From: Cydia pomonella
Lineage: Eukaryota > Arthropoda > Insecta > Lepidoptera > Tortricidae
Assembly: GCF_033807575.1 (NCBI RefSeq)
Contig: NC_084717.1
Coordinates: 9,549,692-9,613,691 of the forward strand
Direction of reading: 5' to 3'
DNA length: 64,000 nucleotides
Part shown: positions 35,312 through 48,690 of the stretch, in pieces
Numbering within the stretch: position 1 is the first letter of the stretch
How the letters are laid out: every line of letters begins with the position of its first letter
Notes under the pieces: model-generated
Told to the model about the DNA's origin: nothing
The model's database searches: none
What the model saw: only the letters and a program-made list of their open reading frames with translations
Translations under genes and position numbers: made by a program

Positions 35312-38300
35312 GTAATAACCCAACCAGGCATAGATATATGCTGCATGCCAAATTTCATGTCTTAACTTAAGCATGTCGTCTTAAAATGAAAGCGTAACTT
35401 CTATTATATGAAAGCGGCGTTTTGTGTTATGTACATATACTAAGCTTTGGTTTGCAAATTGCAAATACGTAAAAGGTTATTTCTAAAATAAGTTAATTGA
35501 AGAACAACAAAGTAAGATTTTAACCTCAAGCTCGATGGTATTATACCTAATAAGTAAATAACACACCCACCCCCCACCTAAAGTGAGAAAACACATTTAC
35601 TTATACTATTTCAAAATGTTTTATGTTATTTAGATATTCAATATAAACAGTTTATCCATGCAAATGTACCTACTGCGCTGCAGTTTGCACAATTTTGCTA
35701 TCAAATATTAGCTTTTATAAACACTAATACCAACCGTCTGAAATAAAAAGCAGATGTAAATATTGAACCCGTATACTTCGTCCAATAAAAGTTTACTGGA
35801 GTCGCATTTTATTTTTGCCATTAAACATTGAGTATAAAAAAAATATAAATCACACCAAATTTATATGACGAACTTTTTCGATTTTATATCGCTTAAATAA
35901 AACTGTAATAACTCTTCTTGCCATTCAGCGCTTTTAAATGAAAACAAAGAGAAGGGTTGGAAAGTGAGTGTCTTTTGTTTTAGGAATAATCTGCTAAAAT
36001 GAATAAGCATTTGAATTGAGTGAGACACTCAAAACCAGCCGCATAAATAGAAATTCAAATTTAGAAGACCGAGTCCGTTACGATGATCCCAATAACTAAT
36101 CATTATTCCATCTCCTTTGAAAACCAGATTTGACTGAGTACAATTTGAGTATTAATGTAGCAATAATCCAAAATAAATGCTGTAAAATTGATGAGTGTTT
36201 GATTAATACCCAGTAAATAATATGGCAATTCTAAAACAAATAACTCAAAGATTACTGTCATTTGGGTTTTGCAGTTATTGCAGATGTTTCATCGATTTTG
36301 CCATAACATTTATAATTAAAATTGTCTATGAAATTAACTAAGAACGTAAAAGACAATTTCGAAAAACATTTCGGAAAAACTGCTTTAAATGTGAGTTTAG
36401 CGCACGCATTTTTCTTAATAACATAACATAACATGTTAGGGCTTAAGTAATTTAAGCACCACCCTAACCTGCGATCGTGAAGTTTCATCTCAAGGCACTG
36501 TTTCTAATCTGTATGCGGCCCTTGGCGCGACGTCATTAAGCTAGTTATCTCGTTACCTGTCACAATACGCTAAGTACACAATGTGGTAATTGAGTTACAG
36601 AATCACCCGCCTCGAACACGTCAGTGTAAGAACAAACATGGCTGCCTTAATGTACTCTTGTACAGGGTCGGAAATAATTATGTATACATTACTTTGCCTT
36701 ATTCAATTAAAATAAGGTCCAAAATATACACTTATTTATGAGTTTTACAATAGGTATTACGTTGTAGTTAGATTTACGAAATATTTAGATTCATAAATTA
36801 CAGTTTTTTACGGAGAAAATTAGGTTAATATAATAATAATAAAACGTTGTATTCTTTTTGTATGGTTTGTCGTATTTTACTTTTATATTAATATTATAAA
36901 ATGCCTAATCTTAGGCACAAGATAAATAAAGAAAAAAAAATTAAAGTTTAAAGTAGCAGAACTGATCCTTAACGGTTGTGTACAACAATCGTAGATAACA
37001 GCTATTTTAATCAACTTTTTAAGCCTCTGTTTTTTTTTTAGATTAGGTAACATTATTACATAATATTGTGTTACCAATGGAATGTAATATTCACATAATT
37101 TTAACATCATAGAAACACTAGTCTTGCTACCACCATTTTACAAGTCATAAAAAAATACACTTACGTGAAAAGATTAACCCTACCCATGCCATCCATCACG
37201 GCGCAATTGACGTGGACGTCAACACTTAACCCCCCGTGACGGTGACTCGTGTTATATGGGGATATGAACTCATGTCGGGGTCACTTTGTACAGACTGGCT
37301 TGTGAATACTGTAGATATTTTAAAAAATGTTGTTTAACAGGGAATAATAAAATAACTATAAAAAACTTTCAAAGAAATGATTTATCTATCAATATACTTT
37401 TACCAAAAAACCTCTGTCTCAACTCAACTAATTAAATCAGATCCTGACCTGATGACACTGGGACCAACTGAAAGTACCCTAAGTAAATACGATCCCTTAT
37501 ATTATATATGTCGTCGGCACAGAAAATATTACCAAGTCGGTTGAAGCCGCTCACGAAAACTCGGGGTACATACCTACATAGCAAACTGAATTAGATGTTT
37601 TTGGAAATCGGGAAAAAACAAATGTCACAACATCAATCACACAACTGAGATGAATCCAACGATAAATCTCGCGTTAAAGAAAAATAGTTGTTAGTTTTGA
37701 ACCTACTTACTTAATTTGATTGGCTTAATTTAACTCCTCATCGAAAGGTCTGTTATTCAACAAAAGTGTAAATTTAGACAACATAAATCGAAGCGCTTCG
37801 TACTTTCTATATTCTTCAAATACTTTCACCATTTTTCATTTACGACGTGAAAATAATTAATTATCACAAAAATGTTAAATGATGTAGGCTTACCACATGT
37901 AAGCCGTCTTCGCAGAAGATTTATGGCACACTACGAATTGCCCCCCATCCTCGCGCGTCAAACGTAAAGGTTCCTGTCAATCCTAAAATTGTCGTTTACC
38001 AGAGCACAACGTTTGCGCACACTACAACGCTCTTATTGCCAATCAGTTAAGTGCAATGTCGTTCAAATAAACTGTAAGATTAAATTTGGCAAAGAAGCTG
38101 GAGGCTCTCTTTTCTACTTGATCCTACTTTAAAGTGAGTTCAGAAGTCAACTGTTTACGCTTGCCGCACTTTTGTCAATCTTTCGAGTTTTTTATGAGGT
38201 TTTTAATATTTAGAAGTAGGAAGAATATGCATATTAAATTAATAACAAATTCCTCTTAGGTTATCCCGTTCGCAATATTTTGTTAATAATTTTAGACCCA

Positions 38301-39096
38301 ACTTCCGCTATTCGTTTCAGCTAAAATGGATTAATTACCTAAACCGGTGGGAATGCAATATTTTGGTATCTATATTGGTATCTTTGGTACCATCAAACTA
38401 TTTGATGGTGGATACGGAAGATTGACCATTGAGCTCTGCAGCAAAACAAACAAATTTGGCCTCATTGGAATCGTCAAGATCGTGATCGTGTTTTTCAAGA
38501 AACATTTTTATTTCAGCCTTATTTTCTAACATATCTATATACCTATTTGTGTGTATTAAATGTTGTTTGGGATAACCTATGCTGCGACGACGACTTACTT
38601 ATTTTTACAATATGTAAGTACATTTTTTAATTTGTACGTTTGGTATAGTTTGTGTCATCTAAGATGACGCGCAGATTGTCAAATCTAAGCGTTAATAATA
38701 TGACAATACGAGTCAAAGCACGCGTCTTCGTGAATGACACGATCTATAGTTTCTTACGCATTTAAAGCAACTGGTTGCAAGCTAAGATACGTACGTTTCT
38801 CAACGGATTGCTTAGTATAAAAGCCATTCTTCACTCTGTCTGGAACCGTTTACACTTTAAGACCTCAATACTAAATAATTCAGGGACTGATATTTGTACT
38901 GATAATACAACAATCATTGTTCTAAAAATATCCTTCTGTTCCTTAGTATAGCTCTGTAAATATGCCACTGATGAACAATATAATAATATCATCATCATCA
39001 TATCCCGGACATGAATCACGATCACTGCGCCCTCCCCCAAGGATCTCCAACGACCGCTCGTGTACTAGCTAGCATCCAACAATTCACTGCGAGCTT
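35312..39096. other. No gene recognised
   Basis: Long AT-rich stretch. A repeat-like block with AACCCCCCGTGACGGTGACT occurs at 37,170-37,285. Short ORFs (60-76 codons) have no domain. A CATCATCATCATATCC tract lies near 38,990. Confidence 0.5.
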
Positions 39097-39313
39097 GATC
39101 AGCAGACATAGAAGTTTTTGTGGCAAAATAAAATGATTGACAAAATCAAATATCGACATGTCTATTATCGATGTTACCTTAGCGTTATGGTTATTTAACA
39201 TTGTATAAAAAGATAGATTATTAATCTATGACTGACTTATCGATGTTATTATTTGTCGATGTTTCATTTTCTCAAGCACTCGTTTTTGCCACAAAAACTT
39301 CTGTCTGTTGATC
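39097..39313. mobile_element. MITE with about 30-bp inverted ends
   Basis: The left end GATCAGCAGACATAGAAGTT (39097) continues TTTGTGGCAAAA. The right end 39284-39313 is its reverse complement apart from a two-base indel and one substitution. The interior is AT-rich with several TATCGATGTT motifs. It is 217 bp. Confidence 0.75.
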
Positions 39314-40160
39314 AGATATTCGGGTCGTTGACCTGTTCAAGCGTTGCGTTTTCCAGGACATGTATGTAACTACTATGAACATTTATTGTAATATTCTCTT
39401 ACCTGAATAAAGTACACTTTCGTTCTAGAAATCTATTGGAAATCAATGTTTTGAATTTAACGATTTTAGGTTCTTTACAACTGTAAGTATACCTACTCGT
39501 ACAGTCTTCTGTAAATGTCTTTCTGGCAGTAGATATATCCGAGTTCGCGATTACTGTCACCCCCTCGCAGTTCCCGTATTTACCATTGTTCCAGGGTATT
39601 TTATTTCGTTTAGATAAGCTTGCCATTAATTCACGGCGATACTGGGTAGGGAAGCTGTTAATTTGAACACGCGGGGATGAACTTATAGATTGAATAGGTA
39701 CTACTATCAATATTAATGTTTCTAATAATGTGTATTTTAATAATGTTTCTAAAAATAAATAAAGGATTATATCTAAATAATAATAATGTTTCTTAGAATT
39801 TCTAGAAAAGCTTTTAAAGCAGATGGTTAATATATCTAGTGGTTAATTGACTAGGAATTAATAATTTTTCGCTCCTAATATTATTTAGTTTCAGTGTTTG
39901 CGGAGCTGTTAATTTAGTTTGTATAGATATTCGGATACATACAATTCTCAGTCGAAGTAGTAACTATTAACGAACAAACTTTCTTTAGAAGACGCGCTTC
40001 CTACACTTAAAGATCGGAATTTCATCTGACTTGGTGGTTTTGGCAGTTTATCGACCTGCCTTTATCAATCTAAAGGTTATTTATAGATACTTCGTCGTAC
40101 GTAACTTCTCTAGCGGAACTTATTAATTTCATAATGAGGGGCTATCGGTAAAGTTTCCTC

Positions 40161-40551
40161 AATTTAAGACAAATGCGGAGGACACGCGCGAAATCGCCTT
40201 TTCATACAAACGTAGGCGTCATTTTCCTCTCTCAATATTAACATTTTTAAAAATATTTTAGACATGTTTGGAATTTGTTGAACATCAACCACAGCTAGGC
40301 CCCTGCATTAGATTTTTTTTCGAATTGTAAGTTATTATAAGAGTTATGAACATTTAAAAATTTGTATGAAATCGGTTTTACACTCCTAATTCTTACAATA
40401 ATTAATTAGGTAATAAAATAATGAAAAAAGTGAAAATACATCAAATTGGCTAATGGTTAATATACATCAAATTGTGTAAAAATATTTTTCATAACATCAA
40501 TATCCAGAAAATGAGGACTACGTTTGTATGACACAATAACGGTCTTGATTA
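40161..40551. mobile_element. Long-palindrome MITE family, copy 3
   Basis: The left arm reads GCGGAGGACACGCGCGAAAT, TTTCATACAAACGTAG and CTCAATATTAACATT. The right arm reads AACATCAATATCCAGAAAAT and GACTACGTTTGTATGA. The interior AACATCAACCACAGCTAGGC matches copy 1. Confidence 0.75.
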
Positions 40552-42121
40552 ATAAAGATGCTGATTAATAGCATCGCCTCCCTTTAAACAATCCTCGAAG
40601 CAAATAATCGATGAGAAAAAATTAATAAAGATCCTGCGAAGCAACCCCCAAGGACTAACTTCACCATTCATTTACAAAGCAAACCCCAAGTTGCACTCTC
40701 GAAACTCATTAAAAGTAAATCCGGCTGCATTTTCTAAAGACGCTGAATAAAAGCTTCTTTAAAGAAATTTTCTTAAAACTCAGCAAGCGGTGAGCGTGCC
40801 TCATTTGCTACTATTGAGGCATTTCCTCATAGTTCAATGCGCGCTTCCGTTTAAATGAAGCTAAAGATTGAATCGTTCCGGATTCACGGCTTTGAAAAAC
40901 TCAATTTTAGTTTTAGTTCTAGTGTTACCGGTTCAACTTTGACTTGGTGTGGACGCCGGGGCCCTTGAAAGTGGGGCGAAGCCTGCGGCCTCTCCGTGAT
41001 TCAAGTTGCGCCATGTTTTTTGGATAACAAGTTGGTAGATATCCGGCTCAAACACTAACTAGCCGTGTAACGTAACTTTACGTTGCGTGTAATTGGAAAT
41101 CAAAAATACAAGAATAAATAAAAACGAAGCGAAGCAAAATGAAAAAGAGTAAAAGATGAGTTACACCACCCAAACACATCTAGTTACTTCCAAGCCGTTA
41201 TCACTCGATACCCTTCAGTGGGCGATCAACCGGTGAATCCGAACTTATTGTGTTTTCATTCATTAATGGTACATTCTGATTGCAACTACTGCAGGAGCAT
41301 TCCAGCCTTTTTTTATAATGAAAATTGAAAGTTTTTCTTTCATCTAGTCTTTTATAACAAAATCCATTACCATTTAAGCTTATTGCAACTCAAAGTACTC
41401 GTATTGGCGTAATTATGAATACAAGGCGCTTACGTAACGTTTGCTTTAATGCCGAATTTATTTATCATTTTACATATAATAGTACAAGTAGGTTGATGAT
41501 ACTTTAAGATGATACTACACGATAAAAAGACAAGCCGAAAGGGTTGGAAAGTAAAAAAAAACGAGTGCAAATGTCGGTTACGTAACGGTCTAATGCTCCT
41601 GCAGCGTTGCTGTGTACCTTTGCTGTTGCAGGAAATGTTATTATCCAGGAAATCGATAACGATTAAAATCGTGTAGTGTTTGGAATATGTAATACTTTAT
41701 CACTTTGCATGATCTTCGCACGCGAACATAAAAGCAAGACATCTTGAATAGTGCCAAGAAACATATTTACTTACGCAGGAATAAGTTCACTTTACACCAT
41801 AAGATTTATGAACCAAGGAGACAGACTTAACGAAATTAATCTTACAAATGAAGCCAGGAAACTTAGTGAGGAGTGTTGAGTATAGATAATAAATGAAATG
41901 CAGCGGGAAACACTCAAGAAAAGCACTTTTGCAGAAAACTAATATCAGTGTTTGCCAAGCAGTTCGCATTTGGAGAATTGGGGTGACGGGATAGACTTAG
42001 GAAAAATTGTAAGAGACGGTATTAAAATTGCTTAATGCTTATTTTTATTTTTATTTCAATAATGCATTGAAGTGACAATAAATACAACTAACGCGACACA
42101 TTTTCTTACAATCAATTATTT
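40552..42121. other. No gene recognised
   Basis: AT-rich, with a GC-richer patch at 40,930-41,020 (GGACGCCGGGGCCCTTGAAA). Nothing I can assign. Confidence 0.55.
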
Positions 42122-42190
42122 TTGGGGTTGAGGTGGAAGGTGCCGATCGCTGAGGAAGTCCATGGGAAAGACCTTCAGTGGACTACTTTT
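42122..42190 (+). repeat. Short LINE coding-end fragment
   Basis: GGTGCCGATCGCTGAGGAAG followed by TCCATGGGAAAGACCTTCAG matches the recurrent end of a lepidopteran LINE polymerase gene as I remember it. Only about 70 bp remain. The overlapping 84-codon ORF looks incidental. Confidence 0.35.
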
Positions 42191-43737
42191 AGTTCACACA
42201 ATGATGTGAAAATATCATATCACTGTCGACTGAGTAAAACGAAACGAGCTCATAGAGAATTGTATACGTACGGTGTTACGTCAGGTCTCTCGGCCATTAT
42301 CGAAGCTAAAATTAGAAGGGTTGAGTATACATTTTTTGAACAATGCGGCCTGACCTTAGATAGGCATTTAGTATAATGTAAACAATCCAAAACAACAACA
42401 CTGTGATTTCGGTCAATGAGATAATATCATAGACACCATTTTAATATGATTGGTTAAAGTAATGAACTAATGACTGGCCAGTAATTAAGGATAAAGGTAG
42501 GTATCCACAATTTAATAACATTTTAGAACCAGCAAAAAGGATTCTTAAGGTATAATGGTAAATCTTTTATAGAATGCTTACAATAGATAATATTCACCTT
42601 TACTAATAGAGTCCCAAGTCTGTGTGAGCTCCACACAATACCAGCGCTTATCGGGACGGCACCGACGTTATTAAATAAACAGGCTGCTCGCAAACGAACC
42701 CGCGAACACCCCGTAGCAGACTATACAGGGTGGTCGCATCAATGGTAGTCGGGGGTAAGAAATACTTGTAAGATTGGATACTATTTTTAAAAATAAATAG
42801 TTTTTATTTCCGCCAGCAATCGTGTAAAACATAACCTCGTATTTTTTTGAAGTTGGTTAATAACTCGTTACTCGATTATTTAATTCCATTCTCGCATTGA
42901 ATTTTCTTTACATGTCCTTATATAAATACCTACCTACCTAAATATTTAACCTTCAAAGGTGAAGCGATTATAGCCCTAAAAGGCGCGATATGATACCTAC
43001 GTGTGCATATGGTGTGTGTGTGTATGGAAGGTACGATGGAAGTAACGATGATATATTATATTTTTCTCGAGTTGTGATAATCGTATGTTTGAGGTGGGAA
43101 ACTCGTAACGCCCCACGTGTCAATACTTTTATCTATTTCGTGATTTAACCCTCTCAGATAGAAGCATACCGTTCAAGAAAGTTGGACAAAGGCATCTTTT
43201 AAAGGCCATTTGAATAACACCAAAAGTGATACAAAAAGGTGTCCCCGCCTCCGTGCTCAGTCTGTCGGAAAATGCCCATCTCAAAGTTAATGGATATTTT
43301 ATTGCATTTCAAGTTAAATTACGCATAAACGCGTAAAATTATTTTAACATATATCGCGATGAGCGTTCGTGTTGATTTTGCCATGGAAATCTGTACCGTC
43401 ACAAAGCTTAGATTTGTGAGGGTGTATGCACTTTGGACTTAATTATTATAATAATAATAAAGCGTTTATTTTCAGATAACTTATAGGTCCATAGCATTGT
43501 TAGTACTTAAACAAACTTAAAAACTAAAATGATTTAAAACTAAATTATTACAACCACGTTTTAGTTGGTTGGTTCCTTAGTTAATTTCGATTCAAATTCG
43601 ACCAAATTAATTTAATCGCAAGTTACCGTTACTAACTTACTTGAGCTTTTTGATGACGAAAAACATCGTGATGAGGATACAAGCCTTATTTTAAAAAAGG
43701 TCAGATGGCAGTTGATTTTGTTAAACTAGTAACTGCA

Positions 43738-43740
<3 letters not shown>

Positions 43741-43772
<32 letters not shown>
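43741..43772. repeat. (TA)16 microsatellite
   Basis: A pure TA dinucleotide run after CTGCACCA. Confidence 0.95.
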
Positions 43773-43773
<1 letters not shown>

Positions 43774-44521
43774 GGCTCTAACGATTTCGATAAAATTTGC
43801 TATATGGGGGCTTTCGGGGGCGAAAAATCGATCTGTCGTAGCCTTATCTCTGTAAAAACGTGTATTTTTGTAGTTTTTATATATTTTCCAAGCAAAGCTC
43901 GGTCTCCCAGATATTTTCATTTAATACCAATAGCAATAGGTATTACATTACGAGTACTATGGTTAAAGTTTCCAAAGAACCATGGGGGCGTACCCAAGAT
44001 GACAATTGACAACAATCGTTAATCGTTAAGGCCAATGAAAAAGTAAATAAGTGAAATATGAAAAAAAAAATAAGAAGGATACAGTTGCGGGACTGCATGT
44101 ACAATGTTTGCCATTTCAGTACGTTTCTAAATTTCATTAAGATTTTTGATGTCTAGATTTAAAATAAGTTATAGACTTATAGTCATACCTCTATATATAT
44201 CAGTTAAATGCAATAAATAAATAAATTGTTCTACTTGACAAGAACCAATCATGGCCGATACAACGTGACTGCACTTAAATTTATTTTAAAGTTAAAATAT
44301 CAATCCTTCCGACTTCAGGCCTTATGTGTTTTGGTTTGTTGTGAGTGGACACTGACTGACTTTAAATAATGAGAAAGAAGCCAAGAAAATCGGAGAAAAT
44401 ACAGCGGACCCGCTCCACGAGGGATACTCAAGTAATATTATCTCTCTTAGTACTGTCCATCTCTTCTTATTTTTCTAGCCCATTTCCGTTCTTTCTTTAT
44501 TCTGTTCTTAACAAATATTGC

Positions 44522-44541
44522 AAGAGAGAGAGAGAGAGAGG
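44522..44541. repeat. (AG)n microsatellite
   Basis: A pure AG run of about ten units. Confidence 0.9.
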
Positions 44542-44968
44542 GATTGTAAAAGTTATCAGATTTGTAGGAGAACGGTCTACCTACTTCATCTTCACCTTGT
44601 CTCCTCAGTCTACTGTATAAGGACCTGTCCTAGATAAGCACAAACACCGCAACACGAATAACACGATACGGAAATATCAAAGAGCAGTTGCCACTGTCAT
44701 TCGACCTACGACGTCACTGCCGATCTACGATAACACTCAACGGAAGAGATCGTTTTATATCTCTTTGTGCAACCTGTAGCTTATGTTCGTTTTATCGTCT
44801 GAATTTAGTTACGATACAACCATTTAAAATATTTATTTTCCGCCGATCTAAGACCCGTAGATATAATTATTGGTTAACGTACATATTCACTGCTGAGCTG
44901 AGCTAAGCTCGTAATAGTACAGTGTATGTTAAACTTGACATAAGTATAACGACAATTTATGTAGCTCT

Positions 44969-45088
44969 CTAGGGCTAAGATGGTCGGCTCTTTATCATTT
45001 GTCACCATGCCTGTCACGTTCTAAGAAGTATGTAAGCGCGAAAGTGACGGGCATAATGACAAGTGATATAAATGGAACCATGCTGCCA
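44969..45088. mobile_element. Foldback MITE, GGGCTAAGATGG family, copy 2
   Basis: It has the same ends as 8135-8238 in the same orientation. The palindrome TATCATTTGTCACCATGCCT / AGTGACGGGCATAATGACAA is clearer here. Noncoding. Confidence 0.75.
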
Positions 45089-45671
45089 CCGCTGGTGACA
45101 TTCTTGAACTCACTGACCTATCACACATAGACAGTTAGTCCTCATAAGGCTAATCTGCCAAAAGTGAAGCCGAAACACCATCATCGATGTGTGCGTGCGA
45201 CGCTCGTGTCTTGCGCTCAGCGATGCACACAATATACAAAAATGGGTTGCCAGTGTTAATTTATTTCCCTCAAAGTAGTCCTTATACTTGGCTATCAATC
45301 ATTTGGAAGTGTGTATATAGATATTAAATTTGTAGCAAAAGCGTTCAAGGTTTCTTTTAGGGACTGCATTTCTGTACTTTGTGAAATAAGGTTTAAATAA
45401 ATAAATGTTTATTTTTTATTTCACAAATATGCACAAAATAATAACAATAATTTTCTGATCCTATTTACAAAGAGTGACGTTAAAATTCTGTTAGCAACAT
45501 ATTTTATCAATAGCCCTGAAACTGTAGCTGAAACTTTCCGTCCATCTCGCAGATAGAAGCGGATCAGTTGGAAATCTAAAACTAATATTACACAAAATAA
45601 AAATATGAATTTAAACTGTATATAATTTCTTAAAAGACAAAACATAATTTGAAATAAAAGAATGAAAAACT

Positions 45672-45970
45672 AAAAAACCGGCCAAGTGCGAGTCGGACTC
45701 GCACAGGAAGGGTTCCGTACCATTATCTATAAAAACGGTTACTCATCCAAGTACTGACCCCGCCCGACGTTGCTTAACTTCGGTGATTGGATGAGAACCT
45801 CGAGATTGGAAAGAAATATTTATTTTATTTTGATTTTAGTATTTTTTGTTATAGCGGCAACAAAAATACATAATCTGTAGAAATTTCAACTGGCTAACTA
45901 TCACGGACGGACGGACAGCGGAGTCTCAGTAATAGGGCCCCGTTTGACCCTTTGGGTACGGAACCATAAA
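45672..45970 (+). repeat. CCGGCCAAGTGCGAG-family repeat carrying a 5S rRNA fragment
   Basis: The ends are normal (AAAAAACCGGCCAAGTGCGA; GGTACGGAACCATAAAC). In the place where other copies have a CTTGTATGGAAGCCCC-type stretch, this copy holds 58 bp of antisense 5S rRNA sequence. It then resumes with AAATATTTATTTTATTTTGA. Part of the later GGTTCATGAGATA segment is also deleted. Confidence 0.85.
45742..45799 (-). rRNA. 5S rRNA fragment (about positions 31-88), antisense
   Basis: The reverse complement opens GGTTCTCATCCAATCACCGA, continues AGTTAAGCAACGTCGGGCGG and closes GTCAGTACTTGGATGAG. This lines up with the middle of insect 5S rRNA. It includes the internal promoter A box (AGTTAAGCAACGTCGGGC) and the start of the C box region. 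Both ends of the 120-nt gene are missing, so it is a pseudogene fragment. It lies inside a repeat copy, not in a 5S array. Confidence 0.85.
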
Positions 45971-47711
45971 CTTCACTTCGACTTTTTTTGTCAAAAAGCA
46001 ACTTTTTGTCACAATATACTTCTCTATTATTTACTTCTAGGTGGGTAGGTTACCTAATAAATAATTTTCGGGTTTTCATTTTTACACACTATTAATTGCC
46101 CGTCGCTTAATGAAAGCCTCATCGAGCATACTTACTTAAATACCTACATTTATACCGTTACAAACGTACCGGTTAACAGAAATACAAGACAGCAAATAAA
46201 TTAGCCATTGTTCTAAACTGAGCAGGTAATTTTGTCATGTATATGTTTTGTACATAAATTAAATGATTTTTTTTTTTCTTTGCTCTTTTTTTGGTGTTTC
46301 TAAATTTGCCGTGTTTAAAAAAAATAATTGCGTGAAAGTTTGTGTAAAACTAGTTATGTATATCATTAAATAGATATTCATATAAGATATTATTCTCCAA
46401 ACATATTACCTTGCTACCATTGAGTTCTTATTATAATATACATAGATAGCTACATTTATAAAGTAAATACCTACTGGTAGAACGTAAGTGTGCGCCATGA
46501 TAGGAAATGAGCCTTAAAATTCGTTGTAACTTAAAATTACCTCATTTCGCATGAAGAAAGCGGACAATGAAAAGAAAACTTGGGTTCTCACGACACATAG
46601 ATTACCTCTAATGTTCTCCTTTGTCCACAATGTATGAGAAGTTCTCATAAACTTTTATGTCCACTCATTTCAGTTATGGTCCAATTTCAATTTAATGCTG
46701 CGTTTTACGACTGATCCATGGAAAACCTCAAACTTGTTTCACTAACTTTGTTCATTATTTTCAAGTATCTTTTCTGAATAACCATTCTGCCCAAAAGTGG
46801 TCCTAGAGAGGAATAATACCTAAGCATAATTTGTAAGGATTAATTTTGCTGTAATATATAATGATTCCTTGGATCCTGGCATTATGCATGGAAATAGCGC
46901 TATTCTGCGTTGACGCGGGAAATGTCACTGTGGTTTTATTGTTCAATTGCGATGCTGTTATTGTCGCCATGACGTCATGACGCCGCAAGGTTCAACGCTG
47001 AAGCAATACCTATTGTTGCAACATTAAGGCTGCTCCAGTCACCGTCCGAATGTTACCTAAATTCGTCAACGATATCTATATCTATATATTATATCTATAT
47101 CCAGTCAAAAATACCTGTAAGGAAATCTCATAGCTCGAAAACCTCGGGAATACCAATAAAATTGAACGTTATAAAATCAAATCCAGTCACCTAGCAAGCC
47201 GTTAAATTTCATAACACTTTTCTGGTTGAGCGAAGTAAAATCGCTCGCGTGTCAGGATAATGGTTTCCTGGCTTAAATTTGTGTGAGTAAGTGCACTTTA
47301 CATAAGTGCGAATGAATGGAATCAACAGAATATTTCATGGCGGAGCAACTTGCTGCAAACTTTGCCAAGTTTGGCCTGGATTTACTTGGCTATTGTAGCT
47401 CACCTGATTGATAATTTATTACTACACTTTGTGGTCTAGATTCGCTTTAGTACTTTACCGGAACATTGGAATATTTTATGGTCGTATACTCATTGTTACC
47501 GTCTTCAAAATACCTATGGTTAAAGTCATCTTTTTTGAAATTGGTCAATAGCAAAGATGGCTGGCTGAAGAGAGCCCCTTGCGCATTAAGTACATAGTTG
47601 TCTGTCTTAAGTTCTCAAATAGTTTTATGAACATAAAAAATCATCGTAATTTTTCGTGGTTTAATTACTGTGCGGCAAGCTTAAGAGGAGTTGCGATTTT
47701 TCCATACAATT
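45971..47711. other. No gene recognised
   Basis: AT-rich spacer with poly-T at 46,268 and TATATCTATATC tracts near 47,085. No supported feature. Confidence 0.55.
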
Positions 47712-48024
47712 GCTCTCGACTGTTTCCTCCCTGGATTTTTAACCTAGAGCAATGATTTATTCAAATATAATCAATAATATCATCAATATCTGTGCCGCTA
47801 AGTTTTGCTTTTTTGGATTATTTTATTTTGAAGAAACTTACACCGCCTCGAAAATCGTAAAAACGGCTCAATTGAATTAGCTGCAAAAAAAGGCGCAGTA
47901 TACAAAATATGACAACAAATATCCTAAAAATCAAGACATAGCAGCATAGATTATTTCTTCCTCTTGCAGTTTTCAAAATTTCATAATGATTGGTTGCGTC
48001 TTGGAGGAGGAAACAGTCGAGAGC
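47712..48024. mobile_element. MITE with perfect 19-bp inverted ends
   Basis: GCTCTCGACTGTTTCCTCC at 47712-47730 is perfectly inverted at 48006-48024. It is 313 bp, AT-rich inside, with a CGCCTCGAAAATCGTAAAAA segment and no ORF. Further pairing just outside (TTAAGAGGAG / ATCTTTAAG) suggests the true ends lie slightly beyond. Confidence 0.72.
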
Positions 48025-48394
48025 GAAACCTCGATCTTTAAGTTTTTTTGCGTGGGAATTTTAGTCCGAGCTGCTATTGTCCTTATCGCACGCAGCGCGA
48101 CAGAAACATAGCTTCAAAAATTCCAGATTTGAAATGTTGCTCAGCTAGGAATTGCTCTTAATATACAAGTACATAGAAAGCTACTATCGTACCTAAACCT
48201 TTTTGAAAGGCAAACTTTAAAAAAATTCCACGCCTTTCACTTAGCTACGCGAAATAGAAGCTCGACAAGTTTATTTATTTTGTTTATAGGATTCAAAATT
48301 AAGCACCATAATTTTGTAATTAAATTATATCGATAATCGATACTTTAGTTCCAATATTTCTTGTTGGAAATTGCCCGATACATTATCAATCTGT

Positions 48395-48690
48395 TTGCGC
48401 GGCGGGTCGCAACACGAACTCGTTAATATACGTCGGGACACCGGCAAAATATTGCGGGACCATACTCTAATATAATGCATCTTCAACATTATTTTGATAT
48501 TTATTGTTATATTGCAGTATACACTGGTGGAAACTGACGTGAATAACCTCAAATTTAACACGATTCAAAATGTGATATACCCATCTTCCGTTTATCTTAC
48601 ACGTAGGTACAGTAATCTGCACTAAGGGCATATAGCCTCGTAACGCCCGCCATATAAAACGTTTGCCACAGAAATTTTATTGTTTCTCTA
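48395..48690. repeat. Probable lepidopteran interspersed repeat
   Basis: The stretches AACTGACGTGAATAACCTCA, ACGTAGGTACAGTAATCTGC and GCATATAGCCTCGTAACGCC recall a sequence recurring in moth genomes. A 78-codon minus-strand ORF overlaps it, but I see no domain. Confidence 0.35.

Larger units (their letters stand above)
42191..44968. other. No gene recognised, microsatellites
   Basis: It contains the (TA)n and (AG)n tracts listed. The ORFs at 43705 and 43726 are produced partly by the TA run, which reads as IYIY, and are not genes. The rest is unassigned. Confidence 0.55.

Noticed and set aside
43705..44022. ORF with an IYIYIY run
   Set aside because: The run is the translation of a TA microsatellite.
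45742..45799. Functional 5S rRNA gene
   Set aside because: Only the middle half is present, both ends are missing, and it is embedded in a repeat.
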